NCBI GenBank assembly: GCA_044358835.1
Contig: JBIKNF010000006.1
Location: forward strand, 28,600 to 92,599
Source of the DNA: JAJTHC01 sp044358835
Lineage (GTDB): Bacteria > Cyanobacteriota > Vampirovibrionia > Vampirovibrionales > JAJTHC01
Direction of reading: 5' to 3'
Length of the DNA: 64,000 nt
The position numbers were made by a program, and so were the translations under genes. Positions 44,420 through 53,279 of the stretch are shown here, piece by piece; position 1 is the stretch's first letter, and each line of letters starts with the position of its first letter. Below the pieces are notes generated by a model. It was not told the DNA's origin. It saw nothing but the letters and a program-made list of their open reading frames with translations, and made no database searches.

Positions 44420-45292
44420 ATGACTCACCCTCCCACACACGCCTTAAAACGGCTCGATTCGCCTGATTTAAAACGTTTAAGTACACGCTTACGCATCGAT
44501 ATTCTACAGATGATTTTCACCGCTCAGTCGGGGCATCCCGGCAGTTCGCTGTCGTGTGTCGATATTATCGCTGCTTTGTGGTTTGCCCGCATGGATCACA
44601 CCCACTTTGACCCAGATTGGGTGGATCGGGATCGTTTCATCCTCTCCAAAGGGCATGCGGCTCCTGCTTTGTATGCTGTTTTGATGGAAGCGGGCTATAT
44701 CGACAAGGCGGAACTCCCCACCTTACGAGCCATTAACAGTAAGTTGCAAGGGCATCCAGCGTCCAAGTACCTCAAAGGCGTGGATGTTTCCACAGGATCC
44801 TTGGGGCAAGGGCTTTCTTGCGGGGTGGGTATGACACTGGGGCATCGTTTAGATGGGCGTGATGCGCGTGTTTGGGTACTCATGGGCGACGGCGAATTGC
44901 AAGAAGGCAATGTGTGGGAAGCGGTGATGTCGGCGGCGCATCATAAGACGTCTCGCCTAACGGCGATTGTGGATCGTAATCGCTTGCAGATTGACGGAAG
45001 CACCGAATCCGTTAAGGCACTTGGCGAAGTGGCTCCTAAATTTATCGCCTTTGGTTGGAATGTGCTAGAAGTGGATGGGCATGATTTTGACGCACTGGCC
45101 AAAGCCTTTGACCAAGCCGATGCGTGGGCAGATTCTAGCGACAAACCCACCTGTATTGTGGCCAATACCGTTAAAGGCAAGGGCGTTTCTTTTATGGAAA
45201 ATCAAGCAGGCTGGCATGGTAAAGCCCCCAATCAAGCTCAGTTTGAGCAAGCGGTGGCTGAACTTCAGGCTCAGCTTTCTCAACTACCCTAA
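44420..45292 (+). CDS. Transketolase, N-terminal subunit
   Basis: The 290-residue protein is the thiamine-diphosphate-binding half of a split transketolase: GHPGSSLSCVDIIAALW, ILSKGHAAPALYAVL, STGSLGQGLS and the ThDP motif MGDGELQEGN followed by an N-type residue at IVDRNRLQIDG. AAAGGAG lies six bases before the ATG at 44420, excluding a longer frame. It precedes the C-terminal subunit by 68 bases. Together with rpe it serves the non-oxidative pentose phosphate pathway. Confidence 0.95.
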   Translation: MTHPPTHALKRLDSPDLKRLSTRLRIDILQMIFTAQSGHPGSSLSCVDIIAALWFARMDHTHFDPDWVDRDRFILSKGHAAPALYAVLMEAGYIDKAELPTLRAINSKLQGHPASKYLKGVDVSTGSLGQGLSCGVGMTLGHRLDGRDARVWVLMGDGELQEGNVWEAVMSAAHHKTSRLTAIVDRNRLQIDGSTESVKALGEVAPKFIAFGWNVLEVDGHDFDALAKAFDQADAWADSSDKPTCIVANTVKGKGVSFMENQAGWHGKAPNQAQFEQAVAELQAQLSQLP

Positions 45293-45360
45293 CCCGCCCC
45301 TTCAGTGGCGAAGGTATATTCAATAGATTGACACACGCTTAGTAAAAAAGGAAGATACGC

Positions 45361-46356
45361 ATGGGTGCTCCCGTTCAAGCAAATGAAACCAAGACTTTTG
45401 AAGCCGATATTGATTTAGAAAAACCGCAGAAAGCGGCTCCTCGTGTCACCTACGGAGAAACGCTCGTGGCCCTTGGGCATGAAAACCCCGATATTGTGGT
45501 GTTAGACGCTGATTTGGCCTGCTCTACCCAAACCCAATTTTTTGCCGAGGCGTTTCCTGAACGCTTTTTCAATCAAGGCATTGCTGAAATGGATCTCATC
45601 AATACGGCGGCAGGACTTTCAACCGTCGGCAAGATTCCTTTTGTGTCCACCTTTGCGATGTTTGCCAGTGGTAAGGCGTGGGAAGCCGTGCGCAATACAA
45701 TTGCCTATTCCAAACTCAATGTAAAAATTGCCCCCACCCATAGTGGCATTAGTTTGGGTGAAGACGGCGCGTCGCATCAGTCGATTGAAGATTTGGCCTT
45801 AATGCGCGTCATTCCTGATATGACGGTAATCGTCCCCAGTGACAGTGTGGAAACAGCGGCACTCATTCGTTATGCCGCTGAAACACAAGGCCCCATGTAT
45901 ATTCGATTGGTGCGTCCGAACATTCCTGTGATTCACAAAAGCAGTGAATACAAGGTGGAAGCAGGCAAGCTTCGTGTCGAACGGGAAGGGTCTGATATTA
46001 CCCTTGTCGCTACAGGGGAAACGGTGTATCATGCTCTGCTAGCTGCGAAACATTTGAGTGAGCAACATCAGATTGAAGCGGAAGTGTTGAACGCCGTGTT
46101 CATCAAGCCCTTTGATGCCGAAACTTTGGCAAGGTCTGCGAAGAAAACAGGCAAGGTCTTAACGGTAGAAAGCCATAGCGTTATTGGCGGCTTGGGCGGT
46201 GTGGTAGCTGAAGCCTTGGGGGAACATCAACCCACGCCATTAAAGCGCTTGGGCGTGCAAGACAAATTTGGACAAAGTGGCACGGGCGATGCTTTATTCA
46301 AAGAATATGGCATTGATGCTTCGGCTATTGAAGCGGCGGTGTTGGCTTGGCTTTAG
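45361..46356 (+). CDS. Transketolase, C-terminal subunit
   Basis: The 331-residue partner has the pyrimidine-binding and C-terminal domains: RVTYGETLVALG, FFNQGIAEMDLINTAAGLS with the Glu that activates ThDP, THSGISLGEDGASHQ, and a C-terminal regulatory domain with SHSVIGGLGGVVAE. Split transketolases like this are frequent in anaerobes, archaea and some deep-branching bacteria. Confidence 0.95.
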   Translation: MGAPVQANETKTFEADIDLEKPQKAAPRVTYGETLVALGHENPDIVVLDADLACSTQTQFFAEAFPERFFNQGIAEMDLINTAAGLSTVGKIPFVSTFAMFASGKAWEAVRNTIAYSKLNVKIAPTHSGISLGEDGASHQSIEDLALMRVIPDMTVIVPSDSVETAALIRYAAETQGPMYIRLVRPNIPVIHKSSEYKVEAGKLRVEREGSDITLVATGETVYHALLAAKHLSEQHQIEAEVLNAVFIKPFDAETLARSAKKTGKVLTVESHSVIGGLGGVVAEALGEHQPTPLKRLGVQDKFGQSGTGDALFKEYGIDASAIEAAVLAWL

Positions 46357-46390
46357 TGGGGTAAGCGCCTCTGTAATGGCGCCATGAAGC

Positions 46391-46421
46391 AAAAAAGCAG
46401 GAGGTAAATCCCCCTGCTTTT
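46391..46421. terminator. Bidirectional terminator between transketolase and skp
   Basis: AAAAAAGCAGGAGG pairs with CCCCCTGCTTTT around a five-base loop, with A- and T-runs on both sides, between convergent genes. Confidence 0.85.
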
Positions 46422-46439
46422 AATCACGTTTCAAAGAAA

Positions 46440-46925
46440 TTAAGGCGTGGCATTTAAATTTAACACACGAATGATTTCAGGGGTTAAGTCTAATCCCCCC
46501 GTCACAATAGACTGCTGATCGATCACAACGGTGACGCCTTTTTGTTGGGCCACTTTTTTAATGGTGGTGGTTACCGTGTCGTCTACCGCTTTTAAGTTGA
46601 CGTTGGACCATTCTTGAAAGGTCTTAATTTCACTTTGCAATTTGGTTTCTAACTGCTGTTCTAAGTTTTTAGTTGCAATAGGGTTCTTCGCATTTATGGC
46701 ACGACTGTCTTCAATTTGTTTGACGTAATCGGCTTGATTCTTACGAAGACCCGCGTCTTTCACTTTGATTTCACCAATCAATCTTTGGGCTTTTTCATAA
46801 CCATTACGGATTTGGTCATAATTAACATAACCCACGACATCTGCAAAGGCTTGGCTAGAAGCAGAAGCTAACAACACAACAGCCAAGGCAATGCTAGACA
46901 AACGACGAAATAGGGCATTTAACAT
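46440..46925 (-). CDS. skp: Skp/OmpH periplasmic chaperone
   Basis: The 161-residue product has a signal peptide ending near SQAFA, then the OmpH/Skp pattern: VVGYVNYDQIRNGYEKA, a long charged coiled-coil arm, and the C-terminal strand VTVVIDQQSIVTGGLDLTPEI. Skp carries unfolded outer-membrane proteins such as the SLH porin. The ATG at 46925 is chosen because it starts the signal peptide and has AAGGA upstream. No bamA is adjacent. Confidence 0.88.
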   Translation of the reverse strand: MLNALFRRLSSIALAVVLLASASSQAFADVVGYVNYDQIRNGYEKAQRLIGEIKVKDAGLRKNQADYVKQIEDSRAINAKNPIATKNLEQQLETKLQSEIKTFQEWSNVNLKAVDDTVTTTIKKVAQQKGVTVVIDQQSIVTGGLDLTPEIIRVLNLNATP

Positions 46926-47162
46926 AAGGGGATTTTCCTTCACCACGTTTAATTTTAACAACATTAAGCAATCACAATACAATGTACGTTTACATGTTTT
47001 ATTCTACTTCATTTTAGCATACTTTAGTAAAAGGAAAAGACGCCTACTCCACATGGTTGAACGTGGCCAAACGTCACCCACTTTTACAAAAAATACTTCA
47101 TTTACATAGTTTGTGTCATAATGAAGGATGGCTAGTGCTGAAAATAAAAAGGAAGCCGTCAG

Positions 47163-48482
47163 ATGATTCAAACGAAAGACTTACATAATGTGATTGTTGT
47201 CGGAGCCCAATGGGGGGATGAAGGAAAGGCGAAAGTCGTCGATATGCTGGCTGAAGGGGCGGATGTCGTCATTCGTAGCCAAGGGGGATGCAATGCAGGG
47301 CACACGGTTAAGTTCAACGGCGAAACCTTTAAGTTTCATCATCTGCCTTCGGGGCTGTTGTACCCTGAAAAATGGTGTATCATTGGTTCAGGCGTGGTGA
47401 TTGCCCCTGAAGTGCTTAAAAAAGAATTGGACGACATTCACGCCAAAGGCTACTCTACTCATAATCTTAAAATATCGGAACGCTGCCATGTGACGTTGCC
47501 TTATCATATTGAACAAGACAAGCGTCAAGAATTGTTACGCACGGCCAACGCCCCAGAATCCAAAATCGGCACGACAGGACGAGGCATTGGTCCAACTTAT
47601 ATGGACAAAGTGGGACGCATCGGCATTCGCGCCGGCGATTTACTCGAATCCCCCGATGTGTTGCGTAAGCAGATTGAGCGGATTGTGTCTGAAAAAGGCT
47701 TTTTTGAACAAGCCAGCGTTCCCTATTTGTTAGACGTGTGCCAGCAGTATAAAACGATTTTAGCCCCTTATGTGACGGATACCGTGGCCTTATTGCAAGA
47801 CGCCCTAACTCAGCCCAAACGCCTTTTGTTTGAAGGGGCGCAAGGCACGCTGTTAGACGTTGATTTTGGCACCTATCCCTACGTCACCAGCTCCAATTCC
47901 ACTGCGGGGGGGGCTTGCACAGGGACTGGTGTTGGACCTTCTAAAATTGACGCCACCCTAGGTGTGATGAAAGCGTACCTCACTCGAGTAGGGGAAGGGC
48001 CTTTCCCCACTGAACAGCAAAACGACGTGGGTGAACTGTTGGGGGAACGTGGGCAAGAATTTGGCACAACCACGGGGCGTAAGCGCCGTACGGGCTGGTT
48101 TGACGGTGTGGTGGCACGCTATGGCGTAGAAGTCAACGGCTTAGACGGTATTGCCCTTACGAAACTGGATGTTTTAGATACTTTTGCGGAAATTAAAATC
48201 GCCACGCACTATCGCCACAAACACACGCACGAAATTTACCATCGCTTTCCAGCGAGTTTAAGCCTGCTGGCTGATTTAGAACCGGTGTATGAAACCCTTG
48301 AAGGCTGGCAAAGTGACACCACCCAAATTACAGCGTTTGAAGCGTTACCCCCCGCGTGCAAAGCCTATTTAAAGCGCTTGGAAGAAGTGTCTCATTGCCC
48401 TGTGTGGATGGTGAGTGTGGGGCCTGAACGCCAGCAAACCATGATGCGTCAAAATGTGTTTAAACGTGCCGTAGCGCTTTAA
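47163..48482 (+). CDS. purA: Adenylosuccinate synthetase
   Basis: The 439-residue enzyme joins IMP and aspartate using GTP in AMP synthesis. Landmarks: GAQWGDEGKAKVVD with catalytic Asp19, GGCNAGHTV with catalytic His, GTTGRGIGPTYMDK, EGAQGTLLDVDFGTYPYVTSSN and GRKRRTGWFD. The loop normally reads GDEGKGK; here the second Gly is Ala. The next gene, hisS, begins 17 bases after the stop. Confidence 0.96.
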   Translation: MIQTKDLHNVIVVGAQWGDEGKAKVVDMLAEGADVVIRSQGGCNAGHTVKFNGETFKFHHLPSGLLYPEKWCIIGSGVVIAPEVLKKELDDIHAKGYSTHNLKISERCHVTLPYHIEQDKRQELLRTANAPESKIGTTGRGIGPTYMDKVGRIGIRAGDLLESPDVLRKQIERIVSEKGFFEQASVPYLLDVCQQYKTILAPYVTDTVALLQDALTQPKRLLFEGAQGTLLDVDFGTYPYVTSSNSTAGGACTGTGVGPSKIDATLGVMKAYLTRVGEGPFPTEQQNDVGELLGERGQEFGTTTGRKRRTGWFDGVVARYGVEVNGLDGIALTKLDVLDTFAEIKIATHYRHKHTHEIYHRFPASLSLLADLEPVYETLEGWQSDTTQITAFEALPPACKAYLKRLEEVSHCPVWMVSVGPERQQTMMRQNVFKRAVAL

Positions 48483-48499
48483 AGGAACTTGTAGCCCCG

Positions 48500-49753
48500 A
48501 TGATGATGTTTCAAAAAATACAACGCCCCAAAGGCACACACGATCTTACCCCAGATCTTTCTCATGCGTGGAAACACTTGCTAGACTTGGCCATGGGGAC
48601 ACTAGAACGGGCGAATTATAAAGCCATTCACACCCCGATTTTTGAAGCCACTGATTTGTTTGCGCGTGGGGTAGGGGAATCAACGGATATTGTGCATAAA
48701 GAAATGTACAGCTTTGAAAAAAGTTCGCGCCGTTTGACGTTGCGTCCTGAAGGGACAGCAGGAGTGGCCCGAGCATTTGTGGAAAATAAATTGAGTCAAC
48801 ACGGTTTACCACAACGCTTGTATTATTTCGGACCGATGTTTCGTTATGAGCGGCCGCAAGAAGGACGACAACGGCAGTTTCACCAAATTGGGGCAGAACT
48901 CATTGGACTAGACACCCCCGCTGCGGATGCCGAAAGCATTCTGCTGGCCTGGCAAGTCTTAAACGCCTTAGGCATTGGTGATTTACGTTTAGAACTAAAC
49001 ACGGTGGGAGATCCTGCGGATCGCCCTCGTTTTCGTGAAAGTCTTCAAGCCTTATTAAAACCTCATTTTCAAACGCTTTGCCCTGACTGCCAGCGTCGTT
49101 TTGAACAAAACCCCATTCGTATGCTGGATTGCAAAGTCCCTACGTGTCGAACGATTTATACCAGTACCGCAGTGGAAGACTTTCTTGAACACTTTACGTG
49201 GTCAACCGAAGCAAGTGAGGCGTTTGAGGCGTTATGTCATATTTTAAACGTCAATGGCGTACCGTTTACGATTAATCGTCGTATGGTCAGAGGCCTAGAC
49301 TATTACTCTCGCACGGTGTTTGAGTTTGTCACGCAACGGCTTGGCGCCCAAGGCACCGTGTGCGGAGGCGGTCGTTACAACGGGCTGATTGAAGCCCTCG
49401 GCGGGCCAGCCACCCCCGCCATTGGGTGGGCCATGGGGGTGGAACGTTTGTTTAAGTTAATGACTCATCCAGAGGCCCCTGCCTTAGATGCCTACATCGT
49501 GACCGATTGCCATGCGGAAGCCTTTGGCTTTGCGGAACATTTACGCCAACAAGGGTTGCGGGTGGAAGTGGATTTGAGTAGCCGTCCTTTTGGCAAGCAA
49601 TTGCAAGTCGCCAGTAAACGTTCGGCGCGTCATGTTTACACGATTGGTCGACAAGAAGTGGAAAGTGGCCTCATTCCCTTTAAAAACTTTGAAACAGGGG
49701 CGTCTTCCCACTTGAGCTTTGACTTTCACGCGACCTTAACCCCCAGAAAGTAG
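48500..49753 (+). CDS. hisS: Histidyl-tRNA synthetase
   Basis: The 417-residue class II synthetase shows motif 1 (FEATDLFARGVGESTDIVHKEMY region), motif 2 (LRPEGTAGVARA, FRYERPQEGRQRQFHQ) and the HisRS-specific RGLDYYSRTVFEF and GGGRYNGL, then the anticodon-binding domain. It starts with three ATG codons 13 bases after AAGGA. It lies between purA and an SLH-like protein gene that follows after ten bases. Confidence 0.96.
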   Translation: MMMFQKIQRPKGTHDLTPDLSHAWKHLLDLAMGTLERANYKAIHTPIFEATDLFARGVGESTDIVHKEMYSFEKSSRRLTLRPEGTAGVARAFVENKLSQHGLPQRLYYFGPMFRYERPQEGRQRQFHQIGAELIGLDTPAADAESILLAWQVLNALGIGDLRLELNTVGDPADRPRFRESLQALLKPHFQTLCPDCQRRFEQNPIRMLDCKVPTCRTIYTSTAVEDFLEHFTWSTEASEAFEALCHILNVNGVPFTINRRMVRGLDYYSRTVFEFVTQRLGAQGTVCGGGRYNGLIEALGGPATPAIGWAMGVERLFKLMTHPEAPALDAYIVTDCHAEAFGFAEHLRQQGLRVEVDLSSRPFGKQLQVASKRSARHVYTIGRQEVESGLIPFKNFETGASSHLSFDFHATLTPRK

Positions 49754-49763
49754 GGCGATCGTG

Positions 49764-50837
49764 ATGCGACCGACACATGCATTTTTACTTGCTCTAGCGC
49801 TTATGTTCTGTAACGTGGGCACCCTTCATGCAGAAAAGGGACTGTTAAAAACGCCTAAAAAACAACTTCTTCAAGCCGAATACCCTGAACCCAGCCCCCC
49901 CGAAGAAAAAGAAATGACGCGTCTTGAAGTGGCGCAAACCCTATTGACGCATTTTCAAATCCCCCCGTCTTGGACGTTGACGGAACTTTCCCCTTTTAGA
50001 GACGTTCCCACCTTTGACCCCAATTACCCGTTGCTTGAAACGGCGTGGCAGTTTCATGTGTTGACGCCCAAGTCGTCTTGGCGACTGTTGCCCCATACCC
50101 CCATGAGTCAACTCGAGGTGTGGGTGGCGTTGAAGGGCTTGCTTCTGACCCAAGAATCCCTGAAAGACGATTACAACATTGCCTTACTTTCTGAAGATAA
50201 AAGTTTTGAAGCCCTGCCAGAATCTGTACAAAGAGATTTGGCCGTGTTATACGAACATTATGTGTTTGATGTGTTGAGAGATCTTCCCCTTACGCCTAAC
50301 ATAGCCGTCACCGATCGTTGGTTGAATGAACGCTTGGCGTTCTTACCCCAAGCGCAAGAAATGCTAACAATGGACGCCAAGCGAGGCTTTACAGGCGTGG
50401 TATGGCGATTGATTCCAAGCTTAGGGGCGGGTTTCAACCTGGTCATTTCCCCTCAAGAATCCATTTTAGGGCCTCGTTTGCGTTTGGGGCAAACCTTGTT
50501 TTTTCGCTTAAATGTGCCGTTGTACCCCACCAATAAGGACGTCATTGTGGAAGATTCCAGTTTGGCAGGGACCATTACGAAACTTGAAAAAGACGTGAAG
50601 CGCCCTGAACTTAGCTGGGTCACAGTGACGCTTAACACCGTGCGAAATGGCCATTCAAATGTGGTGTGGCGATTAAAGGCGGATTTACGTTTCCCGATTT
50701 TAACGGTGCACGAACAGCCGTTGTCTAGTTTAGGGAGCTTAGCAAATTTGAAGATGCCTGAAGCAACGCAAGTGCAAAACTATATTTTACCCACGCAACA
50801 GTTCACCACCAACACCACCGCGGTTGAAAGCCCTTAG
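49764..50837 (+). CDS. Exported protein with SLH-like domain
   Basis: The 357-residue product has a signal peptide ending LHA near residue 24 and then an SLH-like stretch: MTRLEVAQTLL, PFRDVPTFDPNYPLLETAWQFHVLTP, then MSQLEVWVALKGLLL, which matches the helix-loop-helix plan. The C-terminal 200 residues look beta-rich (ITKLEKDVKRPELSWVTVTL) and of unknown fold. AGGG lies eight bases before the ATG. It may bind wall polymers like the porin at 18882 and so link outer layers. Confidence 0.7.
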   Translation: MRPTHAFLLALALMFCNVGTLHAEKGLLKTPKKQLLQAEYPEPSPPEEKEMTRLEVAQTLLTHFQIPPSWTLTELSPFRDVPTFDPNYPLLETAWQFHVLTPKSSWRLLPHTPMSQLEVWVALKGLLLTQESLKDDYNIALLSEDKSFEALPESVQRDLAVLYEHYVFDVLRDLPLTPNIAVTDRWLNERLAFLPQAQEMLTMDAKRGFTGVVWRLIPSLGAGFNLVISPQESILGPRLRLGQTLFFRLNVPLYPTNKDVIVEDSSLAGTITKLEKDVKRPELSWVTVTLNTVRNGHSNVVWRLKADLRFPILTVHEQPLSSLGSLANLKMPEATQVQNYILPTQQFTTNTTAVESP

Positions 50838-50933
50838 TGTGACGATGGACGTTCTTTTAATGCCGAGATTTTTATATCTGACGTATAATTCAAGTCATAC
50901 CCCTTCCCCATCCACAAAATAGAAAGTAATATC

Positions 50934-52499
50934 ATGTTAGATGCTTTAGCACGTTTTTTTTCCGTTGAACCCTCCACTCCTCCCGTATCCAAGTTCCCCA
51001 TGCCTGATGAGCAATTCGTTAAGCCCTATAAAGACCTCCGATCGTTCATCCAACTGTTGAAAGACGCGGACGAACTCATTGAAATCGACACCCCTGTCTC
51101 TGCCCATCTTGAAATTGCGGAAATCACCGACCGAGTCTCCAAATCTCAAGGAACGGCTAATAAAGCCCTGCTTTTTACGAATGTTGAAGGCTACGACATG
51201 CCTGTTTTGATCAATGCTGTTGGTTCTTATGAACGCACGCTTATGGCATTAGGCGGGCGTTCGTTTGAAGAACTACAAGCCCGTATTGCCAAATATGCCA
51301 AGCCCGATTTCGCTGCCCTTTCATCAAGTTCGATGTGGGACAAGATCGCCATGCTCCCTGAATACACGGAATTACGGCACGTCTTTCCTCGTCAATTCAA
51401 GGGAACGGTGGCCCCCTGTCAAGAAGTCGTCATTACTGAGCCGACCCAAGCCATGCTCGATAAAATCCCTGTGTTGACCTGCTGGCCTGAAGATGGAGGC
51501 CCCTTCATTACCTTGCCAGCGGTGTTTACCAAAGACAGTATTACGGGGGACCGTAATGTGGGGATGTACCGTCTACAAAAGTATGACAATGCCACCACCG
51601 GCATGCACTGGCATAAGCATCACGACGGTAACGATATTTACGAAAATTCCAAAAAATCGGGGAAAGATAGGCTGGAAGTCGCCGTCGTACTCGGGGCGCA
51701 CCCTGCGGTGATTTATAGTGCAACGGCTCCTTTGCCCAAGGGTTTAAATGAACTGCTTTTGGCGGGGTTTCTTAAAAATGCCCCTGTGGAAACTGTTAAA
51801 TGTAAGACGGTGGATTTAGACGTGCCTGCCCATGCGGAAATTGTGCTAGAAGGCTATGTGCTTTATGACGAACTTCGCTGGGAAGGCCCGTTTGGGGATC
51901 ACACAGGCTATTATTCGCTGGCGGATGATTTCCCCGTCTTTCACATCAGCGCGATGACGCATCGTAAGGATCCGATTTACATGACCACGATTGTGGGCAA
52001 GCCTCCGCAAGAAGATTGTTACTTAGGCAAAGCCACTGAGCAACTCTTTTTGCCCTTGTTGAAGATTTTTATTCCTGAAATTGTGGATATGAACCTGCCT
52101 TGGGAAGGCGTTTTTCACAACTGTGTGTTGGTGAGTATTAAGAAGCGTTACCCAGGGCATGCGCGTAAGGTAATGAGTGCCATGTGGGGCTTTGGGCAGT
52201 TGATGTTTAGCAAGTACGTCGTGATTGTGGACGAGCATGTGAATGTGCAGGAGCTTAGCACGGTGGCATGGCATGTCTTTAATAATACCGATCCTAAGCG
52301 AGACATGATGTTTGCTGAAGGGCCTATGGATATTTTGGATCACGCCACGCCGATTTGGGCTTACGGCAGTAAAGTGGGCATTGACGCGACCAAGAAATGG
52401 GAAAGCGAAGGCTTTACGCGCCAATGGCCCAATGAAATTGAAATGAGCCCAGAGATCAAGGCGCAAGTGGATGCCAAATGGTCTTTGCTCTTTAAATAA
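50934..52499 (+). CDS. ubiD: UbiD-family prenylated-FMN decarboxylase
   Basis: The 521-residue enzyme shows the UbiD layout: an N-terminal DLRSFIQLLKDADELIEI, the central RLQKYDNATTGMHWHKHHDG, AHPAVIYSATAPLP, EIVLEGYV with WEGPFGDHTGYYS holding catalytic Glu and Arg residues, and KKRYPGHARKVM. It removes a carboxylate from an aromatic precursor, in ubiquinone or menaquinone synthesis. No UbiX partner is present. A TATAAT box lies at 50884-50889. The substrate cannot be told from sequence. Confidence 0.92.
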   Translation: MLDALARFFSVEPSTPPVSKFPMPDEQFVKPYKDLRSFIQLLKDADELIEIDTPVSAHLEIAEITDRVSKSQGTANKALLFTNVEGYDMPVLINAVGSYERTLMALGGRSFEELQARIAKYAKPDFAALSSSSMWDKIAMLPEYTELRHVFPRQFKGTVAPCQEVVITEPTQAMLDKIPVLTCWPEDGGPFITLPAVFTKDSITGDRNVGMYRLQKYDNATTGMHWHKHHDGNDIYENSKKSGKDRLEVAVVLGAHPAVIYSATAPLPKGLNELLLAGFLKNAPVETVKCKTVDLDVPAHAEIVLEGYVLYDELRWEGPFGDHTGYYSLADDFPVFHISAMTHRKDPIYMTTIVGKPPQEDCYLGKATEQLFLPLLKIFIPEIVDMNLPWEGVFHNCVLVSIKKRYPGHARKVMSAMWGFGQLMFSKYVVIVDEHVNVQELSTVAWHVFNNTDPKRDMMFAEGPMDILDHATPIWAYGSKVGIDATKKWESEGFTRQWPNEIEMSPEIKAQVDAKWSLLFK

Positions 52500-52582
52500 G
52501 AACTTTCGCAGAGGGTTCTATAGACGGATTCAAGTAAGCAGTGACACAGAAGCTACTTTGAGGGGGATTTACGTTTGAAAGC

Positions 52583-53236
52583 CTAAAAGCCTTTCAGTTC
52601 CCCTGTTTTAGGGTGATCTTTGATTTCTTTGAGATCGTAACAATAATACTTGCCCGCCGGTACCAGTTGCGCATCACTCAAGGCTTTGGCTTCTTTGCTA
52701 ATGGTTTTTAAAAAACGAAGCGCCTTCACTTGCCCTAAGTTGTATTCCGCCACATAATCAAAGGCCATAAAACGCAGGGGGCCTCCGTGCCATGGGGAAA
52801 GAGGTTGCGTGCCTTGATGCATCACCAATAAGGCCTGGTTTTTAATCAAACTAGCTAAAGGAAAAACGGCGCTTTGGCCATTGACCTCTTCAACTTCTAA
52901 AAAGTGTAAGTCCCCTTGCCCCACAACCATGTTCAACAAGGATTGAATGGCAATCCCGTGCCATTCGGCCCGAAAGGCCCACCCGTGCTTAGACGCCAAG
53001 CGTTTAACTTGGTAGGTAATGGGCAGGGCGCTTAATTCCACATACGTGACTTGCTTAATGTCTTGAACATCTCCGCCGAGTTCTATAGACCACTGCACGG
53101 TTGGGGTTTGCGGAAAGCTTTGCCATGGCGTGCTAAATGAAGCGGGCCAATCTAATAAGGCCGATTCAGGGCTTAACAGGGTACTGGACCCACTGGGATT
53201 CTGTTGTTGTAGTTGTTGATAGACACCAAAAAACAT
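52583..53236 (-). CDS. Molybdopterin-binding-fold protein (sulfite-oxidase-like), key Cys lacking
   Basis: The 217-residue product resembles the compact molybdopterin fold of sulfite oxidase/MsrP relatives: ITYQVKRLASKHGWAFRAEWHGIAIQSLL, LEVEEVNGQSAVFPLASL, and PLSPWHGGPLRFMAFDYVAEY, the Trp/Gly-rich parts that wrap the cofactor. In true enzymes the segment before GW carries a Cys ligand to Mo; here it is Ser or Ala (ASKHGW). It has no signal peptide. It may therefore be a non-catalytic or remodelled member. Function is unknown. Confidence 0.6.
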   Translation of the reverse strand: MFFGVYQQLQQQNPSGSSTLLSPESALLDWPASFSTPWQSFPQTPTVQWSIELGGDVQDIKQVTYVELSALPITYQVKRLASKHGWAFRAEWHGIAIQSLLNMVVGQGDLHFLEVEEVNGQSAVFPLASLIKNQALLVMHQGTQPLSPWHGGPLRFMAFDYVAEYNLGQVKALRFLKTISKEAKALSDAQLVPAGKYYCYDLKEIKDHPKTGELKGF

Positions 53237-53279
53237 GGTTTATTCCTTTGTAACGTTTTGCGCGGTTATGTTGAACAGT

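Noticed and set aside
47905..47913. G8 run in purA as a phase-variation tract
   Set aside because: It is in frame within essential, conserved coding sequence; a similar G8 run in uppP is also in frame. These look like neutral codon choice.
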